In this document: in pieces, positions 47,222 to 56,082 of the stretch
Numbering within the stretch: the stretch's first letter is position 1
How the letters are laid out: the number at the start of each line of letters is the position of its first letter
Made by a program: the position numbers and the translations under genes
Assembly: GCA_028684065.1 (NCBI GenBank)
Contig: JAQUGO010000009.1
Coordinates: 24,694 to 88,693, forward strand
Reading direction: 5' to 3'
Source of the DNA: Sulfurospirillaceae bacterium
Lineage (GTDB): Bacteria > Campylobacterota > Campylobacteria > Campylobacterales > Sulfurospirillaceae
Length of the DNA stretch: 64,000 bases
Notes under the pieces: model-generated
The model's input: only the letters and a program-made list of their open reading frames with translations
Told to the model about the DNA's origin: nothing
Databases searched by the model: none

Positions 47222-47719
47222 TTAATAGCCTCGTAAAATAACACCAAAATAAACTGAAATCATTGCCAATATTAAATTCAATGGAATTAAATAGCGTACC
47301 ATCAGTACCATGTTCTCTTCTACTTCAATATAATTTTCTACATCAAAGCCTTTTTTAGCTTGTAAATATTTAAAATACATGTAAACAAAATTAAAGGTGA
47401 TAAAGGTCCACAAGGCCTCTTTGGTATGAACCATAACATAAGTTGCTGGATTGCCATTTTTAAAGCCTAAACCTAAATTCATAAAAATAGAAGTCAAAAC
47501 AATAATCAGCATCACGGGCACTAAAAAGAGGATATATCGTTTCATCATTTTCAGACAACTACCAAATTTTACCTTTTCATCCTCAATATCTACTTCTACT
47601 GGTTGGATGACAAATCGCATTACAAACATGCTACCAATGAGTAAACATGCACTTATGATATGTAAAAAGACAATGATTCTTCCATAATCATTGAATATAT
47701 GGATAAAAAATTCTCTCAT
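47222..47719 (-). CDS. Four-TM membrane protein, CopD/HemJ-like layout
   Basis: A 165-residue protein with four hydrophobic helices (about residues 14-37, 60-83, 100-119, 142-162). Conserved-looking His residues are H19 in FLHIISACLLIGSMF and H96 in VMVHTKEALW, a pattern seen in CopD/DUF2269/HemJ-like small membrane proteins where His may bind heme or metal. I do not recognise the exact family. Stop codons and starts abut maf and alaS, so it is in their operon. Confidence 0.65.
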   Translation of the reverse strand: MREFFIHIFNDYGRIIVFLHIISACLLIGSMFVMRFVIQPVEVDIEDEKVKFGSCLKMMKRYILFLVPVMLIIVLTSIFMNLGLGFKNGNPATYVMVHTKEALWTFITFNFVYMYFKYLQAKKGFDVENYIEVEENMVLMVRYLIPLNLILAMISVYFGVILRGY

Positions 47720-50268
47720 TATGCGCCCTGCAATAACTTAGTTGCATAAGAAATAGCATACGCTTTGGCTTCTTCAATTTTTGATGCATCTTTACCACCG
47801 GCTTGGGCGAAGTCATCACGTCCACCACCACCTCCACCGACGATTGGCGCAACTTCTTTAATCCAAGCTCCGGCTTTCATAGGTGCATTTTTAATACCTG
47901 CGGCAATCGTCACTTTATCTTCTTTGACTTGAAAAAGGAGTACAGCTACAGCATCTTTTTGATTTTTTAAATCATCAATACGTGCTTTAATATCACCTGC
48001 CCCTAAGACATCAACGATTAACTCCACACCATTAATAGTTAAAGATTCAACTGCTTTGCCAGCGCTTGCACTAAAAGATTCAACTTCAGATTTTAATCCC
48101 CTAATCTCTTCTTTCAAACGATTGATACCCATTAATGGCTCTTTGTGCTTCACGCTCTCTTTAATCATCTCAAGCTCAGCACGCATCCCTTGCGCATATG
48201 CCAAGGCTGTTGCACCACAAATTGCTTCAATACGACGAACACCAGCACTGACCCCACTCTCTTTTTGAATAAAAAAGCTTCCTATTTTTGCCACATTATC
48301 GACGTGGGTTCCACCGCAAAGCTCAACGCTAGCATCACCAAAACTCACTACACGCACTTCTGAACCATATTTTTCACCAAAGAGGGCCATTGCGCCACTA
48401 TTTTTGGCTTCTTCAACATTCATAAGCTTCGTTTGCCCATTGACACCACTAGCAATAACGTTATTGACAAAAGCTTCAACTTGTGTGATTTCTTCGGCAT
48501 TCATTGCTTTGGGATGTGAGAAGTCAAATCGAAGTCTATCTTTTTCAACTAAGCTACCCGCTTGGCTAACATGTTCACCTAAGACTTTACGAAGTGCGCT
48601 GTGAAGCAAGTGCGTTGCAGAGTGATGTTTTTCAATTTCTAAACGAGATAAATCAACTTTTAGGCATACCTCATCGTTGACATGTAAAGGTTTTTCAAGT
48701 TCAACAAGCGACAAATTCAAATCAAAAAATTTCTTCGTATCAAGGATAGCACCATATCCTTCTATCTCTCCACTATCACCACATTGACCACCACTCATTG
48801 CATAAAATGGTGTTTGAGCAAACATTACCCAACCATTTTCATCTAAGCTTTGCACTTCTTTAAAGTTTTCATCCAAAAGTGCCAATACCTTAGTCGTAAC
48901 TTCTTTTTGAGTATAACCAACAAAGGTATTCACTCCAAATTTTTCAAGTAAAGGTTTAAACTCACCTTGTGTTGCTTTATCACCACTGCCTTTCCAAGAA
49001 GCTTTAGAACGTGTTTTTTGTTCACTCATTAATGTTTCAAACTCAGCTTCATTAACACTAAGCCCTTTTTCTCTGAGCATATCTGCGGTTAAGTCCAAAG
49101 GAAAACCATAAGTATCGTAAAGTTTAAAAGCCACTTCGCCACTGAAAACAGTTTTGGTATTTAATAACTCTTTTTCAAAAAGCTCTAAACCTGAAGCAAT
49201 CGTTGCTAAAAAGCTCTCTTCTTCATTTTTAATCTGTTCAGCAATAACTTCTTTTTTAGCGACTAAATATGGATATTGTTTTCCCATTAAATCACAAAGA
49301 GTATCGAGCAAAAGATACATAAAAGGTTTATGAATACCCAAAAGATAGCCATGACGAACAGCACGTCTTAACACGCGCCTCAACACATAACCTCGTCCTA
49401 CACGTCCAAAGGTTGTCCCTTGCGCTAATAAAAAAGAGACTGCACGAATATGATCAGCAATAACACGATAACTCGCACCTGTTTTATATGCATAAGGTTT
49501 CCCGCAAAGTTCAGCCACTTTATCTGTCAAAGGGATGAATAATGAAGAATCATAGTTGCTCAATACACCCTCTTTCACAGCCGTTACCCGTTCTAAACCC
49601 ATACCGGTATCGATAGAAGGCTTTGGAAGTGGGTGAAGCACGCCAGCTTTATCACGCTCGTATTGCATAAACACTAGATTCCAAATCTCCAAAAAGCGAT
49701 CGCCATCACCGCCCATATAATCCTCAGACGTATTAAAATTCTCAGCGCCTTGGTCAATGAAAATTTCACTACACGGTCCACACGGCCCTGTATCACCCAT
49801 TTGCCAAAAATTATCTTTATCACCAAAACGCATAATTCGACTTGCATCAATATGTTTTTTCCAAATTGTCTCAGCCTCATCATCGCTTTCGTGTACGGTA
49901 ACCCACAATTTCTCTTTAGGAAGTTTTAAAACTTCTGTTACAAATTCCCATGCATGGGCAATGGCATCTTCTTTAAAATAATCTCCAAAGGAAAAGTTAC
50001 CCAACATCTCAAAAAACGTATGGTGGCGTGCTGTATATCCAACATTATCTAAGTCATTATGCTTTCCACCTGCACGAATACATGTCTGACATGTCGTGGC
50101 ACGTGGTGGGTTTGGTCTAGGAATTTCCCCAGTAAAAACACTTTTGAAAGGCACCATTCCAGCATTGGTAAATAGCAATGTTGCATCTTCTGGCACAAGT
50201 GGTGAACTTTCTATCACCTTGTGACCTTTTTGCTCAAAAAACTTTAAAAATTCAGCTCTAACATCCAT
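47719..50268 (-). CDS. alaS: Alanyl-tRNA synthetase
   Basis: An 849-residue class II enzyme. Catalytic start [38 protein letters not shown], the editing domain zinc motifs [12 protein letters not shown] and CGGTHV, and a C-terminal [15 protein letters not shown] segment are present. It follows no gene closely upstream (48 bases to the GH17 gene end). Confidence 0.97.
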   Translation of the reverse strand: MDVRAEFLKFFEQKGHKVIESSPLVPEDATLLFTNAGMVPFKSVFTGEIPRPNPPRATTCQTCIRAGGKHNDLDNVGYTARHHTFFEMLGNFSFGDYFKEDAIAHAWEFVTEVLKLPKEKLWVTVHESDDEAETIWKKHIDASRIMRFGDKDNFWQMGDTGPCGPCSEIFIDQGAENFNTSEDYMGGDGDRFLEIWNLVFMQYERDKAGVLHPLPKPSIDTGMGLERVTAVKEGVLSNYDSSLFIPLTDKVAELCGKPYAYKTGASYRVIADHIRAVSFLLAQGTTFGRVGRGYVLRRVLRRAVRHGYLLGIHKPFMYLLLDTLCDLMGKQYPYLVAKKEVIAEQIKNEEESFLATIASGLELFEKELLNTKTVFSGEVAFKLYDTYGFPLDLTADMLREKGLSVNEAEFETLMSEQKTRSKASWKGSGDKATQGEFKPLLEKFGVNTFVGYTQKEVTTKVLALLDENFKEVQSLDENGWVMFAQTPFYAMSGGQCGDSGEIEGYGAILDTKKFFDLNLSLVELEKPLHVNDEVCLKVDLSRLEIEKHHSATHLLHSALRKVLGEHVSQAGSLVEKDRLRFDFSHPKAMNAEEITQVEAFVNNVIASGVNGQTKLMNVEEAKNSGAMALFGEKYGSEVRVVSFGDASVELCGGTHVDNVAKIGSFFIQKESGVSAGVRRIEAICGATALAYAQGMRAELEMIKESVKHKEPLMGINRLKEEIRGLKSEVESFSASAGKAVESLTINGVELIVDVLGAGDIKARIDDLKNQKDAVAVLLFQVKEDKVTIAAGIKNAPMKAGAWIKEVAPIVGGGGGGRDDFAQAGGKDASKIEEAKAYAISYATKLLQGA

Positions 50269-50316
50269 ACGTTCATCCTATGTTTCTTTAAAATGGTCTT
50301 ATTTTATCCAAAAAAT

Positions 50317-52263
50317 CTAAAGGCTATTATTAATCCTATATCCTACCACCCACCAACCGAGTACAAAAACAATAGAACCCAAGGTTCCGTGAAACAGTAA
50401 TAAAGAACTCAAACTGATACACATAGCTATCAATCCTAACCAGTAACTACCTTTTATAAAAGAGAGTGTTACTAAAATGAGCCCTACCCAGCCTCCAATA
50501 TCTTGATAGACTGCTTTACTCATCCAAAAACGAAGTTGACAGATAAAACTATGTGGGGTTAGCGCACATACTTCGACTAAAGATTCATTGACATACACTT
50601 GCGTTTTCAGTGCCCACCATAAAAGACCAAAGGCTGTGAGTATAATAAACGTTTTCGTAAGGCCACACAATTTTTCTTTTGTCATCCATAATGCGATCCC
50701 CAAAAGTACAACCAAAAGTACCCAATTTAAAGCAAAGCTATTGCGCGCACTTTCTTGAAGCAGTACAAATAATGAAGCTATGAGCAGGATTAAACCACTG
50801 ACTTTTTCTAAGATAGTATTTTCATTAATATGTGTCCCTGAAATAAAAAAAGTGAAATAAACCAAAGCGATTATTCCTAATGTTCCCATCTCAAAATCAC
50901 GATATCTTCCATCAAATGCCATGGCCATTGCCATAATCAACACCACACTCACACTTACAAGATGTAAAAGATCTTTTGTCGTATTGATATTCCATTTTTT
51001 CTGGCGTAGTAAAAAAGCAATCGCCCCATTCATTGAGCCCATTCTATCACTCTGTCCATTGACCACAAAACGAACCAATATAAGCCATAAGATAAAAGAA
51101 ATACTCATACATACTGCCGCCCAACCATACTCATAGACATTACGAGCTGTTAATAAATAAGTATTACCTTGCCATATCAAACCGATAGAGCCTATAAAAA
51201 GTGTAAAAAAAAGTTGTGGTGCTTTTTTACATTGGCATGTTTCTGTTCTAAAAAGCCACACTAAACCAATACAAGAAAGGAGGAAACTTGCACCAAAAAG
51301 CCACAATGCATTCGGAAAATTTGAGACAAAGCCGTGCAAGACATGCTTATCTGCCCTATTCGCATCAAACAAACCCCAATAGCCTCCAGCCGCCCCCTCA
51401 TCGACGCGCTTCCATGGCTGATCAAAAGCTTCGATAAAGTTATATTTCCATCCTTCTGCTTCTGCCATTTTTACAAAATTTCTAGTAAAAATGGCTTGAT
51501 TTTGAGGACTTGGAAGTGCTGTTTCACGCATACGTCCTTGACTTGGCCAGCCTGTCTCTCCAATCACAATTTCTTTATCCGGAATTTTTTGTTTCATTAA
51601 CGATCGAATATTCTTTACATGTAAGAGGGCTGCATCTACACTGATCGGTTTGTCTTCCCAATACGGCAAAATATGAATCGTTACTCTATCCACAGCAGGA
51701 GCAACATCAGGATGCTTGTTCCAAAACTCCCAAACATCGGCATAAGTAACCGTGATCTTGGGAAGCGCTTTTTTGACTTCAGCAATATAGTTCGTTAATT
51801 GCTTAGCGCTTATTTCTCGTCGTAAGAGCACTTCATTACCAACAACCACGGTTTCAATAATATCAGCATTTTCTTTTGCTAAAGCAATAAGGGTATTAAT
51901 CTCTTTACGTGTGGATAGAGGATCAGCATTCACCCACGCACCTAACCACATTTTTAGCCCATGTTTACGTGCAATGGCAGGAATCATTTCCAATCCAACA
52001 CTCGAATAGGTACGAATACAATGGGTATATTGCGAAAGTAACGCTAAATCTTTATCAATACGTTCACTTGAAAGCTTTAACCCTTTGTCAAAATCAAAAG
52101 GTGATTCATCTTTGCCAAAAGGGGCATATGAGAGACATTGTAATTTAACATTAGGTTCTAGCGTGATAAGATCCCGTGAAGGTAAAGCCCACCAAAACCA
52201 AAAAAGACCTAATGCAACAAACATCGTACAGTAAAATAAAATGAGTTTTAAACCATATTTCAT
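50317..52263 (-). CDS. Membrane-anchored GH17-like glucanase/transglycosylase
   Basis: A 648-residue protein: N-terminal TM anchor (8-27), then a GH17-type barrel (about 40-320) with general acid E144 in VVGNEVLLR and nucleophile E236 in VIGETGWPS. About nine TM helices follow (about 318-648). GH17 enzymes act on beta-1,3-glucans. Bacterial NdvB/NdvC-type systems that make cyclic or branched glucans use such domains. No glycosyltransferase partner is adjacent, so its substrate is unknown. Confidence 0.8.
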   Translation of the reverse strand: MKYGLKLILFYCTMFVALGLFWFWWALPSRDLITLEPNVKLQCLSYAPFGKDESPFDFDKGLKLSSERIDKDLALLSQYTHCIRTYSSVGLEMIPAIARKHGLKMWLGAWVNADPLSTRKEINTLIALAKENADIIETVVVGNEVLLRREISAKQLTNYIAEVKKALPKITVTYADVWEFWNKHPDVAPAVDRVTIHILPYWEDKPISVDAALLHVKNIRSLMKQKIPDKEIVIGETGWPSQGRMRETALPSPQNQAIFTRNFVKMAEAEGWKYNFIEAFDQPWKRVDEGAAGGYWGLFDANRADKHVLHGFVSNFPNALWLFGASFLLSCIGLVWLFRTETCQCKKAPQLFFTLFIGSIGLIWQGNTYLLTARNVYEYGWAAVCMSISFILWLILVRFVVNGQSDRMGSMNGAIAFLLRQKKWNINTTKDLLHLVSVSVVLIMAMAMAFDGRYRDFEMGTLGIIALVYFTFFISGTHINENTILEKVSGLILLIASLFVLLQESARNSFALNWVLLVVLLGIALWMTKEKLCGLTKTFIILTAFGLLWWALKTQVYVNESLVEVCALTPHSFICQLRFWMSKAVYQDIGGWVGLILVTLSFIKGSYWLGLIAMCISLSSLLLFHGTLGSIVFVLGWWVVGYRINNSL

Positions 52264-52291
52264 ACAACTTCACTCCCAAAAAGAATACACG

Positions 52292-52297
52292 ATTATA
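52292..52297 (-). promoter_or_regulatory. -10 element of the GH17 gene
   Basis: Minus-strand TATAAT 29 bases before the ATG, with GGGAGTG RBS between. A perfect TTGACA lies at 52323-52328 but the 25-base spacing is too long for a normal -35. Confidence 0.45.
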
Positions 52298-52341
52298 CAA
52301 AAAAAGGCTTTAATACTGCACATGTCAAGACGACTCAATGC

Positions 52342-53034
52342 TTAAGGATAAACCATTTTTTTGCTTACGCCACCATCAATCACAAAGTCACTGCCTGTGA
52401 TAAAGCCATCCTTGCGCTCTAATAAAAAAGCTACCACTTCAGCAATGTCTTTAGGCTTTCCAACTCTACCGCTAGGATGCCATGCATGTTCTTCTGCCGT
52501 AGGCGTATAATCCTCATCGGTATTAATCCAACCTGGACTGATAGTGTTGACACTCACTTTGCCCGAAAGAGAGATGGACAAGGCATGACTTAAAGAAACA
52601 AGACCACCTTTCGATGCGGAATAAGGTTCAGTCCCCGATTCAGACATGCTCGCTCTTGTTGAAGCAATATTAATAATATGCCCGTGTTCTTTGATAAGAA
52701 AAGGAGCACATGCTTTGCTCAGCAGATATGGTGCAGTAAGATTGAGGGCAAGTATTTTATTCCACTTATCAAGTTCTTGTTCAAGAAGAGGAACATGTAC
52801 AAAAGTACCTGCATTATTAATAAGGGCATAAAGGGCTTGATACTTTTGTGTAATAGCATTGATGGTTTGCAACAGTAAAGATACATCACTTAAATCACAC
52901 GCATAAAATGCTGCATAATCATTATGTTTTGGTTTGACAATATCAATCGCAATAATGTGATAGTATGGGCTTAAATGCTGAGCTATTGCTTTACCAATCC
53001 CTTGTGAACATCCTGTAATAATAATATTTTTCAT
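52342..53034 (-). CDS. Short-chain dehydrogenase/reductase
   Basis: A 230-residue classical SDR. The NAD(P) motif TGCSQGIGKAIA is at 7-18, NNAG near 80, and catalytic Ser...YSASK in a GTEPYSASKGGLVSL context. The C-terminal segment ITGSDFVIDGGVSKKM is typical. ATG 53034 has GAGGGA upstream; a longer frame to 53079 has no support. Substrate cannot be assigned; neighbours suggest sugar or cell-envelope metabolism at most. Confidence 0.88.
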   Translation of the reverse strand: MKNIIITGCSQGIGKAIAQHLSPYYHIIAIDIVKPKHNDYAAFYACDLSDVSLLLQTINAITQKYQALYALINNAGTFVHVPLLEQELDKWNKILALNLTAPYLLSKACAPFLIKEHGHIINIASTRASMSESGTEPYSASKGGLVSLSHALSISLSGKVSVNTISPGWINTDEDYTPTAEEHAWHPSGRVGKPKDIAEVVAFLLERKDGFITGSDFVIDGGVSKKMVYP

Positions 53035-53148
53035 CGCTATTCCCTCAATAATAAAATTTACCAAGAAACAATAACACATCTTCTCTTTATCCTCTCAAAA
53101 GAATCTTTGGAGTAAAATACAAGCTATTTTTATGCTAAAGGCAAAACC

Positions 53149-54240
53149 ATGCAAATCCCTTTTATTGATCTCAAAACACAGTATGAAAGCTACAAAGAAG
53201 AAATAGATAAAGAAGTTTTAAGCGTATTAAGCTCTACGCAATTTATTATGGGACCTCAAGTAGCAAAGCTTGAAGCAAGTTTGTCCGCTTTTACGGGCGC
53301 AAAATATGCCTTCACATGTTCAAGTGGAACAGATTCTCTTTTACTCGCCTTGATGGCCATTGATATTCAACCTGGAGATGAAGTTATCACCACACCTTTT
53401 ACTTTTATTGCCACAGCTGAAACAATCGCTTTACTCAAAGCAAAGCCTGTTTTTGTTGACATTGATGAAGCAACCTATAACATCGACCCAAAACTGATTG
53501 AAGCCAAAATCACCTCTCGTACAAAAGCCATTATGCCTGTTTCCCTTTATGGTCAATGTGCTGACATGGACGAAATTAATGCCATCGCTAAAAAGCACAA
53601 TCTTATCGTTATCGAAGATGCATGCCAAAGCTTTGGAGCAGAGTATAAAGGCAAGAAATCATGTAATCTTAGCACCATTGGTTGTACAAGCTTTTTCCCT
53701 TCTAAACCATTAGGCTGTTATGGTGATGGTGGAGCTATTTTCTGTAACGATGATGCACTGGGTGAAAAAATAAAATCATTGCTCAATCATGGTCAAGGAA
53801 AGCGTTATGAGCACAAATATATCGGTATCAATGGTCGCTTCGATGCTCTTCAAGCAGCCGTTTTAAATGCTAAAATGAACCATTTTGAAGCCGAAATTAC
53901 CAAACGCATTGAAATTGGTAGCCGATACAATACCCTATTAAATAGTGCTAAAGTTGTTACACCAACGATTAGGGCAGATAGAACATCTGTTTTTGCACAA
54001 TATTCTATTCGTACGAAAGATCGTGAAGCAATGGCTAAAAAATTAAATGATGCAGGTGTACCTACAGCAGTTCATTATCCTATTCCTTTACATCTACAAG
54101 AAGCATTAGCGTATTTAGGGTATAAAAAAGGTGATTTTCCTATTAGTGAAAAAGTTGGTACTGAAATTATGAGTTTACCAATGAGTCCTTTTTTAACCAC
54201 TGAACAACAAGATTTTGTTGTCAATACAATTAAGGCATAG
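53149..54240 (+). CDS. DegT/DnrJ/EryC1/StrS sugar aminotransferase
   Basis: A 363-residue PLP enzyme for UDP- or dTDP-keto-sugars. GTDSLLLALMA, DEVITTPFTFIATAE, EDACQSFGAEYKGK and the cofactor K186 in FFPSKPLGCYGDGG are all conserved. It is followed four bases later by a Gfo/Idh/MocA dehydrogenase, a pairing like WbpE/WbpB in N-acetylated uronic-acid sugar synthesis. A TAAAAT -10 lies at 53113-53118. The specific sugar is inference. Confidence 0.9.
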   Translation: MQIPFIDLKTQYESYKEEIDKEVLSVLSSTQFIMGPQVAKLEASLSAFTGAKYAFTCSSGTDSLLLALMAIDIQPGDEVITTPFTFIATAETIALLKAKPVFVDIDEATYNIDPKLIEAKITSRTKAIMPVSLYGQCADMDEINAIAKKHNLIVIEDACQSFGAEYKGKKSCNLSTIGCTSFFPSKPLGCYGDGGAIFCNDDALGEKIKSLLNHGQGKRYEHKYIGINGRFDALQAAVLNAKMNHFEAEITKRIEIGSRYNTLLNSAKVVTPTIRADRTSVFAQYSIRTKDREAMAKKLNDAGVPTAVHYPIPLHLQEALAYLGYKKGDFPISEKVGTEIMSLPMSPFLTTEQQDFVVNTIKA

Positions 54241-54243
54241 GTA

Positions 54244-55143
54244 ATGGTTAAAGTTGCACTAATAGGGCTTGGCTCAATGGGACAAAATCACTACCGAGTT
54301 CTTAAAAGCTTGCATGAATTTCAAATCACAGCCTTATGTGATATTCAGCAAACAAAAGAATATGATGAACCTTTTTACACAAATCTAGATGAAATGCTTG
54401 AGAAAGCTGATTTTGACGCAGCCGTCATTGTTGTGCCAACTTTTTTGCATAAAGATGTAGCCCTCAAATGTTTAGCCAAAGGTAAAGACCTTTTTATTGA
54501 AAAGCCTGTTGCCTCCAATCTAGAAGAAGCCACAGAAATTTTAACAGCAGCTCGTGCGATAAAGGCAAAAGTCTGTATTGGCTATATTGAACGTTTTAAC
54601 CCCGTTGTAGAAGCATTAAAAAATGAGCTTACAGGCAAAGAAATTTATAGTATTGGTATTACACGTGTTGGTCCATTTCCTCCACGTATAGCCGATGTTG
54701 GTATTTTGACTGATTTATCAGTCCATGACATTGATCTTATCCGCTATATTACAGAACATGAAATAGAAGAAGTCTCTATCTATAAGTCCCAAAAAATTCA
54801 TAATCACCATGAAGATAATGCCATTCTTTCTTTCAAACTGAGTAGTGAAATTGTTGCGAGCATTACAACAAACTGGCTGACACCATTTCGTAAACGTACG
54901 ATTGAGGTAGCCACCAAAGAAGGTTATTTTGAAGCTGATTTAATGGCTCAAGACTTAACCGAGTATTCTGAATATCAACGCAACAACTCTTATGTTATCC
55001 GAAAATGCATGGTCAAAAAAGAAGAACCTCTCATCCGTGAGCATAAAGCATTTGCACAGTTTATCACGACAGGTGAACGTCATGGGTTGAGCACGATTGA
55101 AGATAGTATGATTACCCTTGATATTTCTTCGCGCGGAATCTAA
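54244..55143 (+). CDS. Gfo/Idh/MocA family oxidoreductase
   Basis: A 299-residue NAD(P)-dependent sugar dehydrogenase. The Rossmann start VALIGLGSMGQNHYRVL is at residues 3-19. The family LFIEKPVASNLEEA motif is near 80-95, and DLSVHDIDLIRYI supplies the active-site His/Asp region. With the upstream aminotransferase it could oxidise and aminate a nucleotide sugar for glycan decoration. Coupled to hemH three bases downstream. Confidence 0.88.
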   Translation: MVKVALIGLGSMGQNHYRVLKSLHEFQITALCDIQQTKEYDEPFYTNLDEMLEKADFDAAVIVVPTFLHKDVALKCLAKGKDLFIEKPVASNLEEATEILTAARAIKAKVCIGYIERFNPVVEALKNELTGKEIYSIGITRVGPFPPRIADVGILTDLSVHDIDLIRYITEHEIEEVSIYKSQKIHNHHEDNAILSFKLSSEIVASITTNWLTPFRKRTIEVATKEGYFEADLMAQDLTEYSEYQRNNSYVIRKCMVKKEEPLIREHKAFAQFITTGERHGLSTIEDSMITLDISSRGI

Positions 55144-55146
55144 ACG

Positions 55147-56082
55147 GTGAAAAAAGCTTTAGTCCTCCTTAACATGGGAGGACCAAACAACCTTGATGAA
55201 GTTAAGGTTTTTCTTAGCAATATGTTTAATGATAAAAATATTATTACTGTTAAAAATTCTTTTTTACGCTCTTGTATTGCTTTTATGATTACAACATTTC
55301 GCACAAAAAAAGCACAAAAAAATTATGCTCTTATTGGTGGTAAATCACCCTTAGTAGGATATACAAATAAACTCGTTGACAAACTCAAACGTGCTCTACC
55401 TCATTTAGATGTAAGATTTGCAATGCGTTATACACCACCCTTTTGCACAGATGTTATTCGAGAGCTTCAAGAGCGCGGCATTCAAGAAGTCACTCTTCTA
55501 CCACTTTACCCACACTATTCAACAACCACGACAAAATCATCCTTAGAAGATTTTGAAGAAATAGCACATGCACTTGGATTTAACCCTAAAACACGCATTA
55601 TTGAGCATTTTTACGAAGATAAACTCTACAATAATCTATTGGTACAAAAAATCAAAGAAACACTTGGTCATGGTGATACAAAAGAAATAGATCTCATCTT
55701 TTCAGCGCATTCTCTTCCACAAAAAATTGTTGATAAAGGCGATCCTTACCAAAAAGAGGTAGTCTTACATGTAGAGCTTCTAAAAAATATATTAAAAGTA
55801 GAAAATTTGCATTTTAAGACTATTCATATTGCCTACCAATCAAAGCTTGGCCCGGTTAAATGGTTAGAGCCCTCACTAGAAGAAAAGCTACACTCTCTTA
55901 CAAATAAAAAGGTACTCATCGTACCGCTTTCATTTACGATTGATAATTCTGAAACGGAATTTGAACTTTGTATTGAATATAAAGAAGTTGCTGAAGAGCT
56001 AGGCTTTGAGTATTACCGTGTTACCCGTTGCCCCAATGATGATGATGCCTTTGTCGAGTGCCTGAAAGGACTACTGATTTAA
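55147..56082 (+). CDS. hemH: Ferrochelatase
   Basis: Inserts Fe2+ into protoporphyrin IX. Catalytic His in IFSAHSLPQKIVDKGDPY and Glu in IDNSETEFELCIEY are intact; LLNMGGPNNLDEV opens the protein. It has 311 residues from a GTG start. The last four bases overlap the stop of the convergent PBP gene, so the stop codons interlock. Confidence 0.95.
   Translation: MKKALVLLNMGGPNNLDEVKVFLSNMFNDKNIITVKNSFLRSCIAFMITTFRTKKAQKNYALIGGKSPLVGYTNKLVDKLKRALPHLDVRFAMRYTPPFCTDVIRELQERGIQEVTLLPLYPHYSTTTTKSSLEDFEEIAHALGFNPKTRIIEHFYEDKLYNNLLVQKIKETLGHGDTKEIDLIFSAHSLPQKIVDKGDPYQKEVVLHVELLKNILKVENLHFKTIHIAYQSKLGPVKWLEPSLEEKLHSLTNKKVLIVPLSFTIDNSETEFELCIEYKEVAEELGFEYYRVTRCPNDDDAFVECLKGLLI

Noticed and set aside
52323..52328. 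TTGACA as -35 of the GH17 promoter
   Set aside because: Spacing of 25 bases to the TATAAT is outside the normal 16-18 range.
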